Origin: Sisyra terminalis
Taxonomy: Eukaryota; Arthropoda; Insecta; Neuroptera; Sisyridae
DNA: 64,000 nucleotides
Direction: 5' to 3'
Assembly (NCBI GenBank): GCA_958496175.1
Contig: OY292278.1
Coordinates: forward strand, 10,726,001-10,790,000
The first letter of the stretch is position 1; each line of letters starts with the position of its first letter. This document shows, piece after piece, positions 50,359 to 61,613 of the stretch. A program made the translations under genes and the position numbers. The notes below the pieces were generated by a model. That model was given only the letters and a program-made list of their open reading frames with translations, searched no databases and was not told where the DNA came from.

Positions 50359-50451
50359 ATGGCATCACTTGACATTGCTAACTCATACACAAAAGTCCCT
50401 GTTGAAGAAACAATCATAAACTATTTCACTTTCAATCAAAAATATCTATAA
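50359..50451 (+). pseudogene. Penelope-like element reverse-transcriptase fragment
   Basis: The 30-residue frame MASLDIANSYTKVPVEETII matches the S-[LF]-D-[VI]-x-x-[LS]-[YF]-T-[NK]-[VI]-P-V-x-E-[AT] motif A block that is characteristic of Penelope-like element reverse transcriptases. The catalytic aspartate of the block is present. The frame stops shortly after, and the next expected RT blocks are not seen before the antisense insertion at 50868. Confidence 0.65.
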
Positions 50452-50867
50452 AGTTTTAGTAACAAAATCGCTGATTGGTCGAATTAAAGATTGAGCTTTG
50501 TACGGTGCGTTATGATTGGCCCATGTGTCCTGCGCCATTCAAATATCTACAGTGCCTTGATTTGTACAAAGTAGGCTTAGTATTTCTCGTTTAAAGTGAC
50601 TTTTGAGTACAGTACATTTGGAACGATATTATTTTCGACTTATAATTCATATATCGTAAAAAAATGATTGTTATTTAAATAACTTTTCTCTATAACTCTT
50701 AATTATAATCCGTAATTAATATTTCTCATTTCAAAATTTACTTTTGAAGATTAAGATCGTTGATTTTGTAAGGGTTATTTTTCTCCGCACAATTAAAACC
50801 TTCGGTCTTAATAAAGATCCGTAAACTGAGAACCATACAAAAAAAAAATCTATCATATTTTGGTAAC

Positions 50868-51062
50868 TTATTTTCTTATTCTTTGATCATTATCACGATC
50901 AACGATCATTGGGCTTATTGTTTTTACAGCGAAATTTTGACTTTCGATTTGAAGTCTTCGAATGAAGTCCAATAACTCTTTTTCACTGTTCGCATTTATG
51001 ATTGTATCGTCTACGAATTGAAGGTTGGAAAATCGCTTTCCACCAATTTTAATTCCACTATT
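50868..51062 (-). pseudogene. Non-LTR reverse-transcriptase fragment, antisense
   Basis: An uninterrupted minus-strand stretch reads NSGIKIGGKRFSNLQFVDDT, then IINANSEKELLDFIRRLQIE, and ends in an MIVDRDND-like block. The F-V-D-D catalytic box and the trailing K-T-x-x-M-x-V-D-R pattern are those of non-LTR retrotransposon RTs (CR1/L1/RTE-like groups). It is bounded by stops on both sides. It sits between the two Penelope-like segments in opposite orientation, so it probably inserted there. Confidence 0.7.
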
Positions 51063-51106
51063 TTATTCCTCCAAAGTGAGTTCCAGTATAATCTTTCCTA
51101 CAACAA

Positions 51107-51710
51107 CTTCAAATTTTACAAAATACCTTTATGACAAAAATCATCAATGCTTAAATTTCGAAACAAATTTTAAGCCACTAGATATTTGCAAGAAAGGATC
51201 ATATATGAACACTCTAGAACAGAGTTCCCCAAACTTTTTTGTGTCGTAGACCCCTTGCCATGTTTTTCCGTGTTGGGTAGACCCCCTACTTACCTGATAT
51301 TGATTTCCTGTAAATTTCTAACTGCAGTGAAGTTTAGTATTAAAACCTTAAAGTAAAAACATAGGTACTTTTATAACTTCATAGGTACTTTTATAAATAA
51401 TGTATATGTCTTGATACTATAAGATAGTATGATGTAAGTAAATAGGTACTCTCAGTGTATGTGTTGAGATCCACTATCGTGGACCCCCATTTTCATTTCA
51501 TGGACCCCCAAATTTTTTTTCGCTGACGTAGACCCCTTGCAGGTTGTCATAGACCCTTAGGGGTCGATATAGACCACTTTGGGAATCACTGCTCTAGAAG
51601 AATATGAAATATTAAAAGCCCACAAACTAGATCCAAATAACATCTTTAACGACAAATTATACAAAACAAACAACCTATATGAAATTTTTTTACAACTAAC
51701 AAAATAATCA
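51107..51710 (+). pseudogene. Penelope-like element C-terminal (GIY-YIG-region) fragment, split by a hAT MITE
   Basis: Before the insertion the frame reads TSNFTKYLYDKNHQCLNF, then KPLDICKKGSYMNTLE. After it the frame continues EYEILKAHKLDPNNIFNDKL to a stop near 51705. The N-x-x-x-H ... L-x-I-C-K-K-G-x-x-x-N-x-L-E-x-x-E-I pattern is typical of the end of Penelope-like endonuclease domains. Removing the MITE and one target copy restores the frame exactly. It is followed at once by CCTGATGATG ... GAAACGCGTC (51714-51748). Confidence 0.65.
51220..51591. mobile_element. hAT-type MITE, 372 bp, with perfect 8-bp target duplication
   Basis: CTCTAGAA at 51212-51219 and again at 51592-51599 flanks an element starting CAGAGTTCCCCAAAC and ending GTTTGGGAATCACTG. 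The ends are inverted copies with small differences, and 8-bp duplications of nTnnnnAn form are the rule for hAT transposons. The interior has five spaced GTAGACCCC/TGGACCCCC words, likely subterminal repeats. It has no coding capacity. Confidence 0.85.
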
Positions 51711-51799
51711 TTACCTGATGATGACAGCCAAGAACAGTTGAAACGCGTCGTAATAAAGAAATTGAGTCAAAGGACATATATTATTATTAATTAATTTAA

Positions 51800-54650
51800 A
51801 ATTAAATTGACATTCTAATCCCTCTTTTTAAAAAAATACTTTTGATATGAAAAACCATGCTTTTAAGATATTCCTTGACGATTAATTAATAAAAGAAAAT
51901 CGCATTTCTCATATTTTACTTCAGACAGAAAATTCAAAAAAAAAAAAATATCGACAATATATTTGTACATATCACCAATTTAAAATTATTCCTTAAAATA
52001 ACTAATAAAGATATATTTTTATGATATAAAATCTATTACTTAAATTTGAAATCTCATCTCATGAGACACGGAGAAGGATGATTTATATACTTGTAATAAG
52101 TTGAGTAAAATATATATTTATTAAAATAAATCTGTTTCGGAAACTTAGTAAACTATTTAGTAAAATGCAAGACTGAATTCTTATTCAAATAAGATGAAAT
52201 ATATTAAGAATGCTAAGTAAAATGAAGACGAAAGAAAAAGTGCATTGAATAGTGAAATTCTTTTATAAATAAAAAATATTTTTTTTGCTTAAGTATGTTT
52301 TAAGTACCTACAATAGTTTCCAAGCCCTAAATGATTTATTTTATTAGTTTTTATTTCTCGGCTACCTCTATTTCTTCATTGCTACTACACCAGCATTCTT
52401 TTTCGAGTTTGATATGAAAAAATTCGAATAAATCAAACGCGAAGAATGGAAAGATTAAACTCCAAACTCGTATCACTAATATTTTCCTTCCAAAATATTT
52501 TTATAAGGCAATAAAACTGTCAGTAAAAGGATTAGCGAGATGAATTCCATTTAAACGATAATATATGAAGTTAAAAAAAATAGTTAACTAATAAAAATTA
52601 CAGGACTCAAAAATTTTTAAGGCAGTTAGAGGCTGGAAAGTCCGTGTTCTCGTTACGTTAAGACCTTCAAGGCAAATTGCACTGTTTTTGTTGGCCTGAA
52701 AATTGTGACTTTTCGTGTTTTGTAAACATTTGTAAAGGACTCATATTGTTCGAAATTCAAAGAGATGCGTAACGAATTGTCGAATGTCACCACAACGCAG
52801 CGGGTGGTTAGAGGAATTGCCTCTTTGTCCTTTTTGCCTTTAACATTCTTAATCTCTTTGTTGGTTCGTCAAGGATTTCGAAAACATGTCAATTTTTTTG
52901 CATTTTTCATTATTGCATGTTTCCGGATATGACATGAAAATCTGCTAAAAAACCGCGATTTACTCTAATAGAAGTTTCCTTAATATTTCCAGAGGAAAAT
53001 TGTAGTTAAACCCAAAAAAATATAAGTAACTATACAGATTTTAAGGATATTTTTTTTGGTCAAATTTCAAAGAAGGATTCTTTTTTTCTGAAGCAATTCG
53101 TTCTGGTCGATATTGTGAAATGTTGAAAAAAATGTTTTCTTATAATACAATTAGATTTTAACGCTAAATTTTAAAAACCTTGAAATTATTTCAACAAACA
53201 TTTCAGCCTACAATTTCTAGGACATTTGGTGACAATTTAGGATTTATAAGGCCAAATTGGGTGACTAATTTTTCAGAGAAAATGGTAAGTTTAGCCTAAT
53301 GTTCCTTAAACTGGTACATTTAATTTAAAATCCCACAATAACATTGCATATTCTATAAACCTTAGATCGTCAATTTCTATCTAATGATTCACGAACTCTT
53401 TTCGAGAAACAATTCTATAGATATGAATTTATGGTTAGCAAAAGGAGATGGGTGGGGGGTAATTAGTGAATTTTAATTGCATTCCAGTTTTTCGCGCTTC
53501 AATCACAATCGGTTATTATAAATGTTTTAATACAAGTTCGAACGAAATCTGGCGTCGATTGGAAACACTTTTTATAGTTTGTTCAATTCAACAATGTCGG
53601 CATGGAAAAGGATTTAATTTCCTATTGATTCCATTATTATTTTTGAAAATGCCGCCATTTGAAATTCATTAAGCAGGGCGTCGAAATCTTCCCATACCAA
53701 ATAACAGAGATTGGCAATCCAAATGTTGGCAGATTATTTTCGAAAAATCGGAAATTGGAATTTTAACGATTTTTTTTCAATTCCACTTTGAAAAGCATGA
53801 ATTATTGGCATGAGAACTTTGCGAATATTTTCAGCTTATCAGAAGTGTGGAGTTTTGTAAGATTGATTTTTTTAATTAAAAAATCATTGTTTTGGTGTCA
53901 TTGTTGTTCTTGTCTTATAAAAATTAATTTCGAAACTGCAGAAATTCAATTTTCTAATACTAACGTATCATAATTTCTGATCTTAAACCTACATTTCTTT
54001 TGCAATAAATCATCTAAACGCTTCAACCCTTGGCCATTGAAAAAAAAATCGAAAGTAAAACACATTTACAATTTCTGGAAATTTGATCTGTCTTATTTTA
54101 CCTCATACCATACAAACCTATGCTTCTCCAACTATATACGGAAATAGAAATAAATTTCAACACTCTCACCCTTAATAGACCGATTATCGAAACTTTCCAC
54201 CTGTACTCCTGAAGAATAATAAACCGCCACCCTTTCGTTCCTTCGGCTCAATTTTTAAGTATCTTGTTATTCGATTTTATCTAATGGGAACTATAATACA
54301 AATATCTTAAAGGTAGAATTTCAAATTTTGGATCATTTATCAGATAATCAGTTGATTTTTGAATGTGTAAACTCAAAACTAATTGATCTGTCGATTTTTA
54401 TCAGAGAGCCAAGAGAAGAATAATTAAAAAAAAGCTTTACAAATAGGTATATGTTTTCTAAAGCAAATATTCTTACTTTACTTGAAAAAGAAATATTACC
54501 AAGAAATTTATTATATAAAGTCAAAAAAATATCTTTTGATTAAGACTACTAAAAATATACCAGCATTACTTGAAACATGAAAGTAAACATTAGAAACTTT
54601 CTGTTTAACTACCAATGATATCAAAAAATTTATTGGGATCAAAAAATTTT
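51800..54650. other. Intergenic AT-rich sequence
   Basis: No gene was recognised. A somewhat less AT-biased patch lies at about 52610-52880 and another at 53460-53700. Short frames there show no known domain. Confidence 0.4.
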
Positions 54651-54679
54651 TCCTTCTTCCTCCATGGGAACAAACAAAA

Positions 54680-55559
54680 ATGTCAATAGATCTGTCCCTA
54701 GAACTTCATCCTATCAGTGGAACACCAAACACTGTTTTTCAGAACCTGTTCTGGGAATTAAAGAACACAAGGTATAAGGACTTCTTGGATTATTACAACG
54801 ACAGTTCAGTGCTTGATGGAAGGGCTGGATGTGCTATTGTCCAAGACAATAAGTCTTGTGGATTTTGACTCCCAAACTACGCCTCAATTTTCTCTTGCAA
54901 GGCGTACGCTATCCTGAATCCTTAAAAATGGTAAGACGAAATCTATGTGGAACACCTGTGGCCATATATACAGACTCTCAATCGACCCTCAAGGCAGTCC
55001 TTAATGATAAAAATCGAAATAGCATAGCCAAAATGATTAAGAAACAATTATATCACTTGGAACAAATAGGGCAGAAAATAGGTCTGACCTGGGTCTCAGG
55101 ACATCAGGTAATCCCAGGGAACGAAGTGGCCGATACAGCGGCCAAAGAAGCCACAAGCGGTGAAGAAGCTGATGGAAAAGATGTTTTTTTGGAAAGGGAC
55201 CTGATGGAGTTGGACAGTGGAATACCTTGGGGCAAGAATGTCCACAGAAATTGTCCAAAGTAAGGGACTCGGTCCTTGAGTCAAGCCCTGAAATTGGAGG
55301 TAATAGATGGGAGCAAGTCCTTTTAACAAGGCTTAGAATCGGCCATACCGAACTAATCCACAGCCATATAATAAAAAGGGAACAACCGAATATTTGCCCA
55401 GGATGTGGAAAGATACCTACAGTTCACCACTTACTTGTAGAATCCAGAGCCTATATTGGTTGCCGAACTGACCAGCAACTGCCAAGTTCTATAAAGGAGT
55501 GCCTTAATTCGCCGAAGGGCATCGAAAAAACAATAAAGTACCCCCTTAAAGTCAATTGA
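54680..55559 (+). pseudogene. Non-LTR retrotransposon ORF2 C-terminus (RNase H and zinc-knuckle region), frameshifted
   Basis: Three frames follow each other. The first ends DYYNDSSVLDGRAGCAIVQD, the start of an RNase H fold. After a stop, LPNYASIFSCKAYAIL continues in the same frame. The second frame has PVAIYTDSQSTLKAVL and TWVSGHQVIPGNEVADTAAK, the central D and the H/D of RNase H. The third has RLRIGHTELIHSHIIKREQP and NICPGCGKIPTVHHLLVES, the terminal C-x-x-C-x-x-x-H-x-x-x-x-C-type zinc knuckle with the last cysteine altered (S/R). This is the C-terminus of an I/R1/LOA-type element. At least one stop and two frameshifts make it dead. Confidence 0.9.
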
Positions 55560-55599
55560 TATAATAATTAAAATTTAAAAAGGCAATATCAATTCGTTA

Positions 55600-55880
55600 T
55601 TACCACTGCTATGTTATTATTTTTATTTTATTATTGTTATAAGTATTATTTTATAATTATTAATATTATAATTTTTTTCATTATTGTTGTTGTTAATGTT
55701 ATCTACTACTATAATCAGATTATTACTGTAATATTGATGTTTACTGTTGAAGTTATGATTGCTATTACTATACAATTTCTATTGCTATTGTTACTGTTAT
55801 TGTTACTACTGTAACTTCAATCCTACTTATATAACAATTTTTAGATATCATATACTTACATTATTATTATTGGCATAAGA
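55600..55880 (+). repeat. Degenerate trinucleotide tract, probable 3' tail of the preceding element
   Basis: Imperfect runs of TTA, TTG and ACT type trinucleotides extend for nearly 300 bases directly after the RNase H relic. Non-LTR elements of the I group end in short TAA-type repeats, so this is plausibly the expanded and mutated tail. The 67-residue frame here is a translation of the repeat. Confidence 0.55.
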
Positions 55881-55929
55881 ACTACTTAAGTTATTAATCA
55901 TAGATTTACAACGCTAAATGTATATGCAC

Positions 55930-56727
55930 AATATTAAGGAGGGTAAAAAAATTAATCTGCTCATATATTTATAGAAAATTAAATTCCCTACAAAAAACGG
56001 TACTTTGAAAATTTTTGCCAGATACGCCGTTTCCGAATAATCAAGCTTTAAACAATGATATAATTTTAAGATTTATCTTCTTTATTTTGGAATTTTGAAA
56101 CTAACGAACAAATAAATATATAGAAATGAACAATATAGATTCTTGAAGGGAATTTAATACTCTACAAAAAAAGTCTCTTAACGTTTTTACATAAAATCAC
56201 TCTTTCAAAATTGGTTCAGCCACGAAAAAAAAACAATAATTAAATTTTTCCTTCAACTTTAATTGTGGATAACTTTTGAAAAAGAGATTTTATGTCAAAA
56301 CATGAAGATATCTTTTTTGTAGAACATTAAATTTCCTTTATGAATGTATATTATTCATTTCTATATATTTATTTGGTCGTTAGTTTCAAAATTCCAAAAT
56401 AAAGAAGATAAATCTAAAAATTATATCAATATTTTTAAAGCTTGATTATTCGGAAACGTTGTGTCTGGCAAAAATTTAAAAAAAACGTTTTTTGTAGAAA
56501 ATTTAATTTTCAATAAATCTATGTACAGATGATTTTTTTATCCTTGATAGTTTGACAGCATTGACGCAATAATGAAAGCACAAATATAAAATCGAAATTA
56601 AAGATGATAGATCTCTTAATATTAATATTAAGGGCTCAAACCTTCCCGAATTTTTTTTTGTCACCTTGAACAATATTTTCAATATACTTTTCAAAAAAAA
56701 TAGTCGATTTTTTTGGCCCAGTCTAAA
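55930..56727. mobile_element. Fold-back element FB1, second copy, left arm shortened
   Basis: It matches 23340-24626 without the nested insertion. CCGTTTCCGAATAATCAAGC on the left and its near-mirror on the right are conserved, as are the centre CTTCAACTTTAATTGTGG and the right end GGCCCAGTCTAA. The outer ~170 bases of the left arm are missing. Confidence 0.8.
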
Positions 56728-56729
56728 CT

Positions 56730-58625
56730 ATGTATTGTAGTGGGCATAGTTTACACTATATTCTATAGTCGCTAATAACCTGAGAAGTTGAATCGACTTT
56801 AAATAATGCAAATAAAAAAAAATTACAAGGAAAATCGATCGATTTCCTCTAAAGTATCCAGAAACGTACGATTTGTATCCAAATCATCTAAGATTTTTTA
56901 TAGTTTGATCTCTTATAGAAATCTAGATCAACAGGATTCTAAACATAGTAGGATATACTCTCCCATTTCTATAGGATTTAATATTCCACGCTTGTTTATT
57001 TTTTATATTCATTTTTTGTCCAGCTGATTATACCTCAAAAAAATTTCATCAGTATTTCTATGGCTTCAAAAATTAAAAAAAAAAAACTTTTTCGAATTAC
57101 CCAATACAATAGTAATAAAATTGGCAAATTCAACTATAGGCTAGTAAAAATATAAAGTTATTATTTCATACGAATATAATATAAGAAAAGTAACATTTTT
57201 GTTGGTGTTCAAGTGATTTTGTCACCCAAAACTCTGATTCCCTGTCTAAATCAACTATTTTTCGCGTCATCCCCTCCGAGTCGAAAAATCTCACCCACTA
57301 GGCTATAACCATAAATCAAGTCATCCCTATCAACTCTTGATTTCCCTATTTACAAATAGAGATATAAAAATAAATTATTCACCCTTCATTGAGACAAAAA
57401 ATAAATAAATTACAATATTAAAATGATTATTTCTGGGTGAGTATATGTAAAATTAAAAATAAAAGTAACGTTTATCTAAAAGTAATCATATTTTCCAAAT
57501 CCATCATTTGCTTTGATTGAAAATCTAGTAAATCTTCATCCACATTTTATTCGAGTTGGTATAATTTCATCCGATTTCAACCCTATTCTTTTATTTGTAT
57601 GGTATAAGCCAGCATTAGAGCTGTAGATTGATACTTGGTACACATGTATACGTACTTATAGGCATGTGGAACATTTGTTTAGTCATTTCGTAAATTCAAT
57701 CAGTAAATCTCATTCCCCAATTTTTCGCCAATCATACACGCCTCATTTGTACCAACACGGCCACGTTACGGTCACGTTATGGTCGAGATGAAGTCAATTT
57801 AAGGCCTGTTTAATATTCGATTTAGGGGCTCGAATCTCCAGAGGGACACTTTTGTGTCCGATACATTTTTAATAGCGACTTCACTCGCCGATATCCACTA
57901 CTATGCTCAATAAATTACACAAATTTTAAAATTCATATTTTTATCATTTTTTTTTAATTTCCAATTGAATGGTTGGGATTTTTCTTGGGTAATCAATTTA
58001 TGTCTGGCAAAGTTGAAACTAAAGAGCAGGTAGATAATTATGTGTAGATATGAGGAAGTCAAATATGAGAAACATGGCAAGGTGATAACGCGATATAATC
58101 ATTTTTTATATGTAAGATTGTATAATTTCCCCAGTGGTATTAATTAAAAATCTTTTAATTAATAATTGAAAACTGGCCGGGTGAAACTGAAAGGATGAAT
58201 TATGAGGCGTTCGAAATTAAAAATTCAATGCTAAGGGTTGATTTATTTTATATAATATAGAGGTTTAATCTATAAGGATCTCATAAAGTGGAATGAATAA
58301 GTTAATCTATTTTGTTCATTAGCCAAAATTACGGAACAAGAAAAGAACGATTAATATAAATAGAGAATAACAGAGAATAACAACCCAATATTTGTCGTCA
58401 GATATTGACTTAAAATTGGAATTTGTATTGCAATTCAGGTAATCATACGCTCCTCTTTAAAGTACGAATTCTTCACTTGAATTGTTGTTTCCATTAAACA
58501 CCTTTTACACACGTATGGGTGTAAAACAAGTTGACAATACTATCTGATTGCTCAGATTAGTGCACGAATTGTGTGACGTAAAAATTCTTCAATCGTTCTA
58601 TGAATCAACGAAAAGATTTTTTTTT
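56730..58625. other. Intergenic AT-rich sequence with a small island at 57720-57890
   Basis: No gene was recognised. The island contains two tandem 11-mers, CACGTTACGGT and CACGTTATGGT (57762-57783), and a GGACAC-TTTT-GTGTCC hairpin (57844-57859). Confidence 0.4.
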
Positions 58626-58629
58626 TATA

Positions 58630-59389
58630 CAGTCGAACTTGGATAAGTGACACCTGGGTAAGTGAAAAAACTGGATACATGAGAATAATTATCGAGTCCC
58701 TTTGCTTTTACTCTCAAAAACTTCCATAAGTGAGAAATGAAAACCTCTGCAAGTGAGAGTTATTTTTGACGTCAAAACCTCTATACTTGAGACTACTATT
58801 CACGCTATACTTCTATAAGTGAGACTCGAGCACATTTTTTTTCTTTCTTTCACCTATTCTCTACATTTTCCAAATCTTATTAACACACTTCTGTATAGTT
58901 TACTAATCATTTATGTAGCAAATTGTTTGTACAATATTCGTTAGTCGTACAACAGTTGCTCAGTGTCATTCACCCAGAGTGTAATCAAAATGCCGAAACG
59001 CAAACTCAAAGCATTTTCTCTGAGTGAAAAGCTTCAAATAATTAATTCATTTGGGGGTGGAAAAACCCGAGCTGAAATTCTCGCTGAGTTCGGTGTTCCA
59101 GAATCATCATTTTATACCATAAAATAATAAAATTCAAAGAAAATATTAAGTCTCAATGCGAATTGGAAAAATATGTTCAGAGTGATAAACAGGAAATTCA
59201 AAAGAAAATTTCTGATTATTTTGACATTAATCATAATAATAAATAAATAGTTTTGATTATATTACAATATACAATAACTTAATTTATATTACAATACCTC
59301 AATAAGTGAGAAACCTGGTTAAATGAAAACCTTCATAAGTGAGAATAAAATGTTGGTCCCATCAACTCTCACTTATCCAAGTTCGACTG
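58630..59389. mobile_element. Pogo/Tigger-like DNA transposon derivative, 760 bp, perfect terminal repeats
   Basis: The ends CAGTCGAACTTGGATAAGTG are exact inverted copies and are flanked by TA on both sides. Subterminal words of the form ATAAGTGAGA recur in both orientations (for example 58726, 58814, 59303, 59335), likely transposase-binding sites. The interior keeps only the two extremities of the transposase gene (see next entry and 59128-59246), so it is an internally deleted, non-autonomous copy. Confidence 0.85.
58990..59127 (+). pseudogene. N-terminal CENP-B-type helix-turn-helix of a pogo-like transposase
   Basis: ATG opens a 45-residue frame: MPKRKLKAFSLSEKLQIINS, FGGGKTRAEILAEFGVPESS, then FYTIK and a stop. 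This is the psq/CENP-B N-terminal HTH of Tigger/pogo transposases, which binds the terminal repeats. A frameshift at the stop leads into a second frame (to 59246) whose KQEIQKKISDYFDI could be the original C-terminus, implying that the DDE catalytic centre was deleted. Confidence 0.75.
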
Positions 59390-59399
59390 TATATATATA

Positions 59400-59550
59400 A
59401 ATCGGCCATCAGGATCTAGGTCCTATTATCCGATTTGGTGGCCGGAGCTGTCGTGATGGTGATGATCACTTCCAGTGGAGGAATCTCCCTATGCCTCTAC
59501 TTGATCACTAGGCACTTTTCTTTTTAGCCGTCTTAACGAAAAGATAAAAT
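59400..59550. other. Short GC-richer patch, unidentified
   Basis: Immediately after the pogo-like element lies a patch of balanced composition (TCGGCCATCAGGATCTAGG ... CTCCCTATGCCTCTACTTG). Its translations have stops in all frames. It may be part of another repeat, but I could not place it. Confidence 0.25.
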
Positions 59551-59929
59551 AAATGCATCAATAACTTTTGTAAATAATTGCATTTTTTTGGCATTTTGAA
59601 TTTTCTATTTTCTATTCAATTATTTTTGATTAAAGTAAAATAAAAATATCATTAAAATAAATAATTTATAATTCACCTGTACCTATTGTTTAAAAAGGTT
59701 GTTATCATTATTGTTATGATATATTAAAGGTCAACGTTTCAAACGGGTTTTACAACTTTTGAAATCATAACATTGAAGGTAATTATTAGTAAGAATTTAT
59801 GTAGTAAATAACTTATCTTTTTTGTATGAATCAATTCAATGATATTTAGAGCAAAATTTTGACAATCTTTGAACGATTTTCATATATCTCTGTATTATTT
59901 CTTTTCACCTCTATGGTTTTAGTTACATA

Positions 59930-60640
59930 TTATTTTCCATTTATCCCTGTCCTGTGCTAGATGTACTACTTCAGGTAAAGAGTGCTAAGTTAATTTTTTT
60001 CTAAGGTCAGTCCAAGGTGTATTGGATCTTCCTTTTCCACTTTTCCTTCGACTATTAGTTATTCCATTTCTTTAGTTTTCCTAGCCATATTACCGAAGTT
60101 ACAAAAGTTTGCGTTTTTTATTCTACTTATGAGTTTACTATGTATGTTCAGTTCTTGCAAGAAGGATTTATTAGATCTTTTTTTTGTCCTTGAGACTACC
60201 AGTTTTATATACTAGTTTTATATACATTGAAAGTTGATATTGCTACTAAAGCTACCTTGAAGCTTTAGGAACCAAGCTTCGTACATACTGGCGTATGTGA
60301 CGATTGGAAAAATCACCACGTTAACTATTTTACTTTAGTGTTTTTCCGGCTAGATATACTTTTACATATTTTTATTAACTTTTTTATTAGTCGTTGTTCT
60401 GGTTATTGTCCTAAACCATTTGGTTTATTTACTGTATCAACACTGTATCAATAAGTGACTAGGATTCCATGGTATATGATCTTTGAGACTACTATGCAAC
60501 CGTTTAATTCTCTGATTTCTGGTGAGTTATTATTTCATCCCCAACAATCATTATTTTTGTTTTCATTTGGTTAATCTTCAGACCATACTACCCGCAAAAG
60601 TAAACCTATTGCTTACCTCGACTAGATACTAATACTAAGA
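59930..60640 (-). pseudogene. Non-LTR retrotransposon RT C-terminal relic, antisense
   Basis: The minus strand, with several stops and frameshifts, gives MKTKIMIVGDEII (the K-T-K-I-M block after the RT catalytic box). A CIVVSKIIYHGILVTY-like block (the Y-L-G-x-V-I region) follows. It ends ARKTKEMEITNSRRKSGKGR, SNTPWTDLRKK and AQDRDKWK. The G-x-R/G-R-x-x-x-W-x-D-x-x and A-x-D-R-x-x-W blocks are the usual C-terminal end of such proteins. The order is correct over about 700 bases, so a decayed copy is well supported though nothing is intact. Confidence 0.65.
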
Positions 60641-61457
60641 TACTAATTCTTTTTTATTTTTCTCAATATTTTGACTCCATTTCTCAGGATGTTTTTTTTT
60701 ATTATTTTTTCTTTTGAGATTAGAACACGTTAATATTAGGTATATGTATCGTTGCAAACTAGACCTACTTTTTTCTTATAGTTATTATATTACAATTATG
60801 CAAAGACAGGGTTCCAAGAGAAAATGCATTATTTGAAAAAAAATCATAACTGTAGTTTTCTATGGCTGGTACTAATTTGGAAAATATATATTTTTAAAGT
60901 TGATGTTCAATATTTCAAAAAAAAAAAAATCACTGTTTTTCTTTTCGGCAGTGTTATCCACAAAAGTAAAAGTTGAACCGTGAGTACCATGGTACCCATC
61001 GACAGAGTATTATGGAAGAATATTATAGTTTTCAGGACTTTTTACAATATTACTAAGGATTGCAACACCGGTATTTTGTGCAATTTTTCCAATTTTGTTT
61101 GTGCATCGTTTTTTGGTATCTAATAGATTTTATTAAAATTAAATATAAAATTATTTCCTCAACTCTTTACAAGAAAAAAGACTAACCAATTCGAAATTAA
61201 TTAAGTTTAAAGTAAATTTTCTTTAAATTTTTTACCCAAAAACCTATTTATATTCAAAAGAATTCTATAGAATTATCGAAGATGATGATGATATTTGTGT
61301 TGATGAAAGGAATTGTTTCTTGAAGAAAAATTAGAGTTACCATTAACTAAAAAATGTCAACAAATTTAAAGACAATACCAAAATTAGTTATAGTCATCCA
61401 AAATTATCCCATGAGTATTTGATTTATTTAAACATGAGGGATTTAACATACAAGTAA

Positions 61458-61613
61458 GTACTTGGCGCCTTGCTATCAGTACCACCAACTAGCGAAGATG
61501 CAGCAGGAGCATTTTTGAGAGCTGGTAATTTTGCACAAAATTGCACTCCAGGCTTAATAACAGTACAAATTGATGCATTGTGTTTATTAAGATCACATTT
61601 CAAAGTTTTGTAA
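61458..61613 (+). pseudogene. hAT transposase C-terminal dimerisation fragment
   Basis: A 51-residue frame VLGALLSVPPTSEDAAGAFL, RAGNFAQNCTPGLITVQIDA, LCLLRSHFKVL ends in TAA. The V-P-P-T-S-x-x-x-E/A-x-x-F-x-x-A-G-N ... A-L-x-x-L pattern is the hAT dimerisation signature, with the usual E-R replaced by A-G. Upstream sequence (61380-61457) is AT-rich with stops. The end of hAT type at 63804 is not obviously part of the same element. Confidence 0.6.

Noticed and set aside
54856..55263. Intact 135-codon gene
   Set aside because: It is only the middle part of an RNase H region whose start and end lie in other frames, so it is part of a dead retrotransposon.
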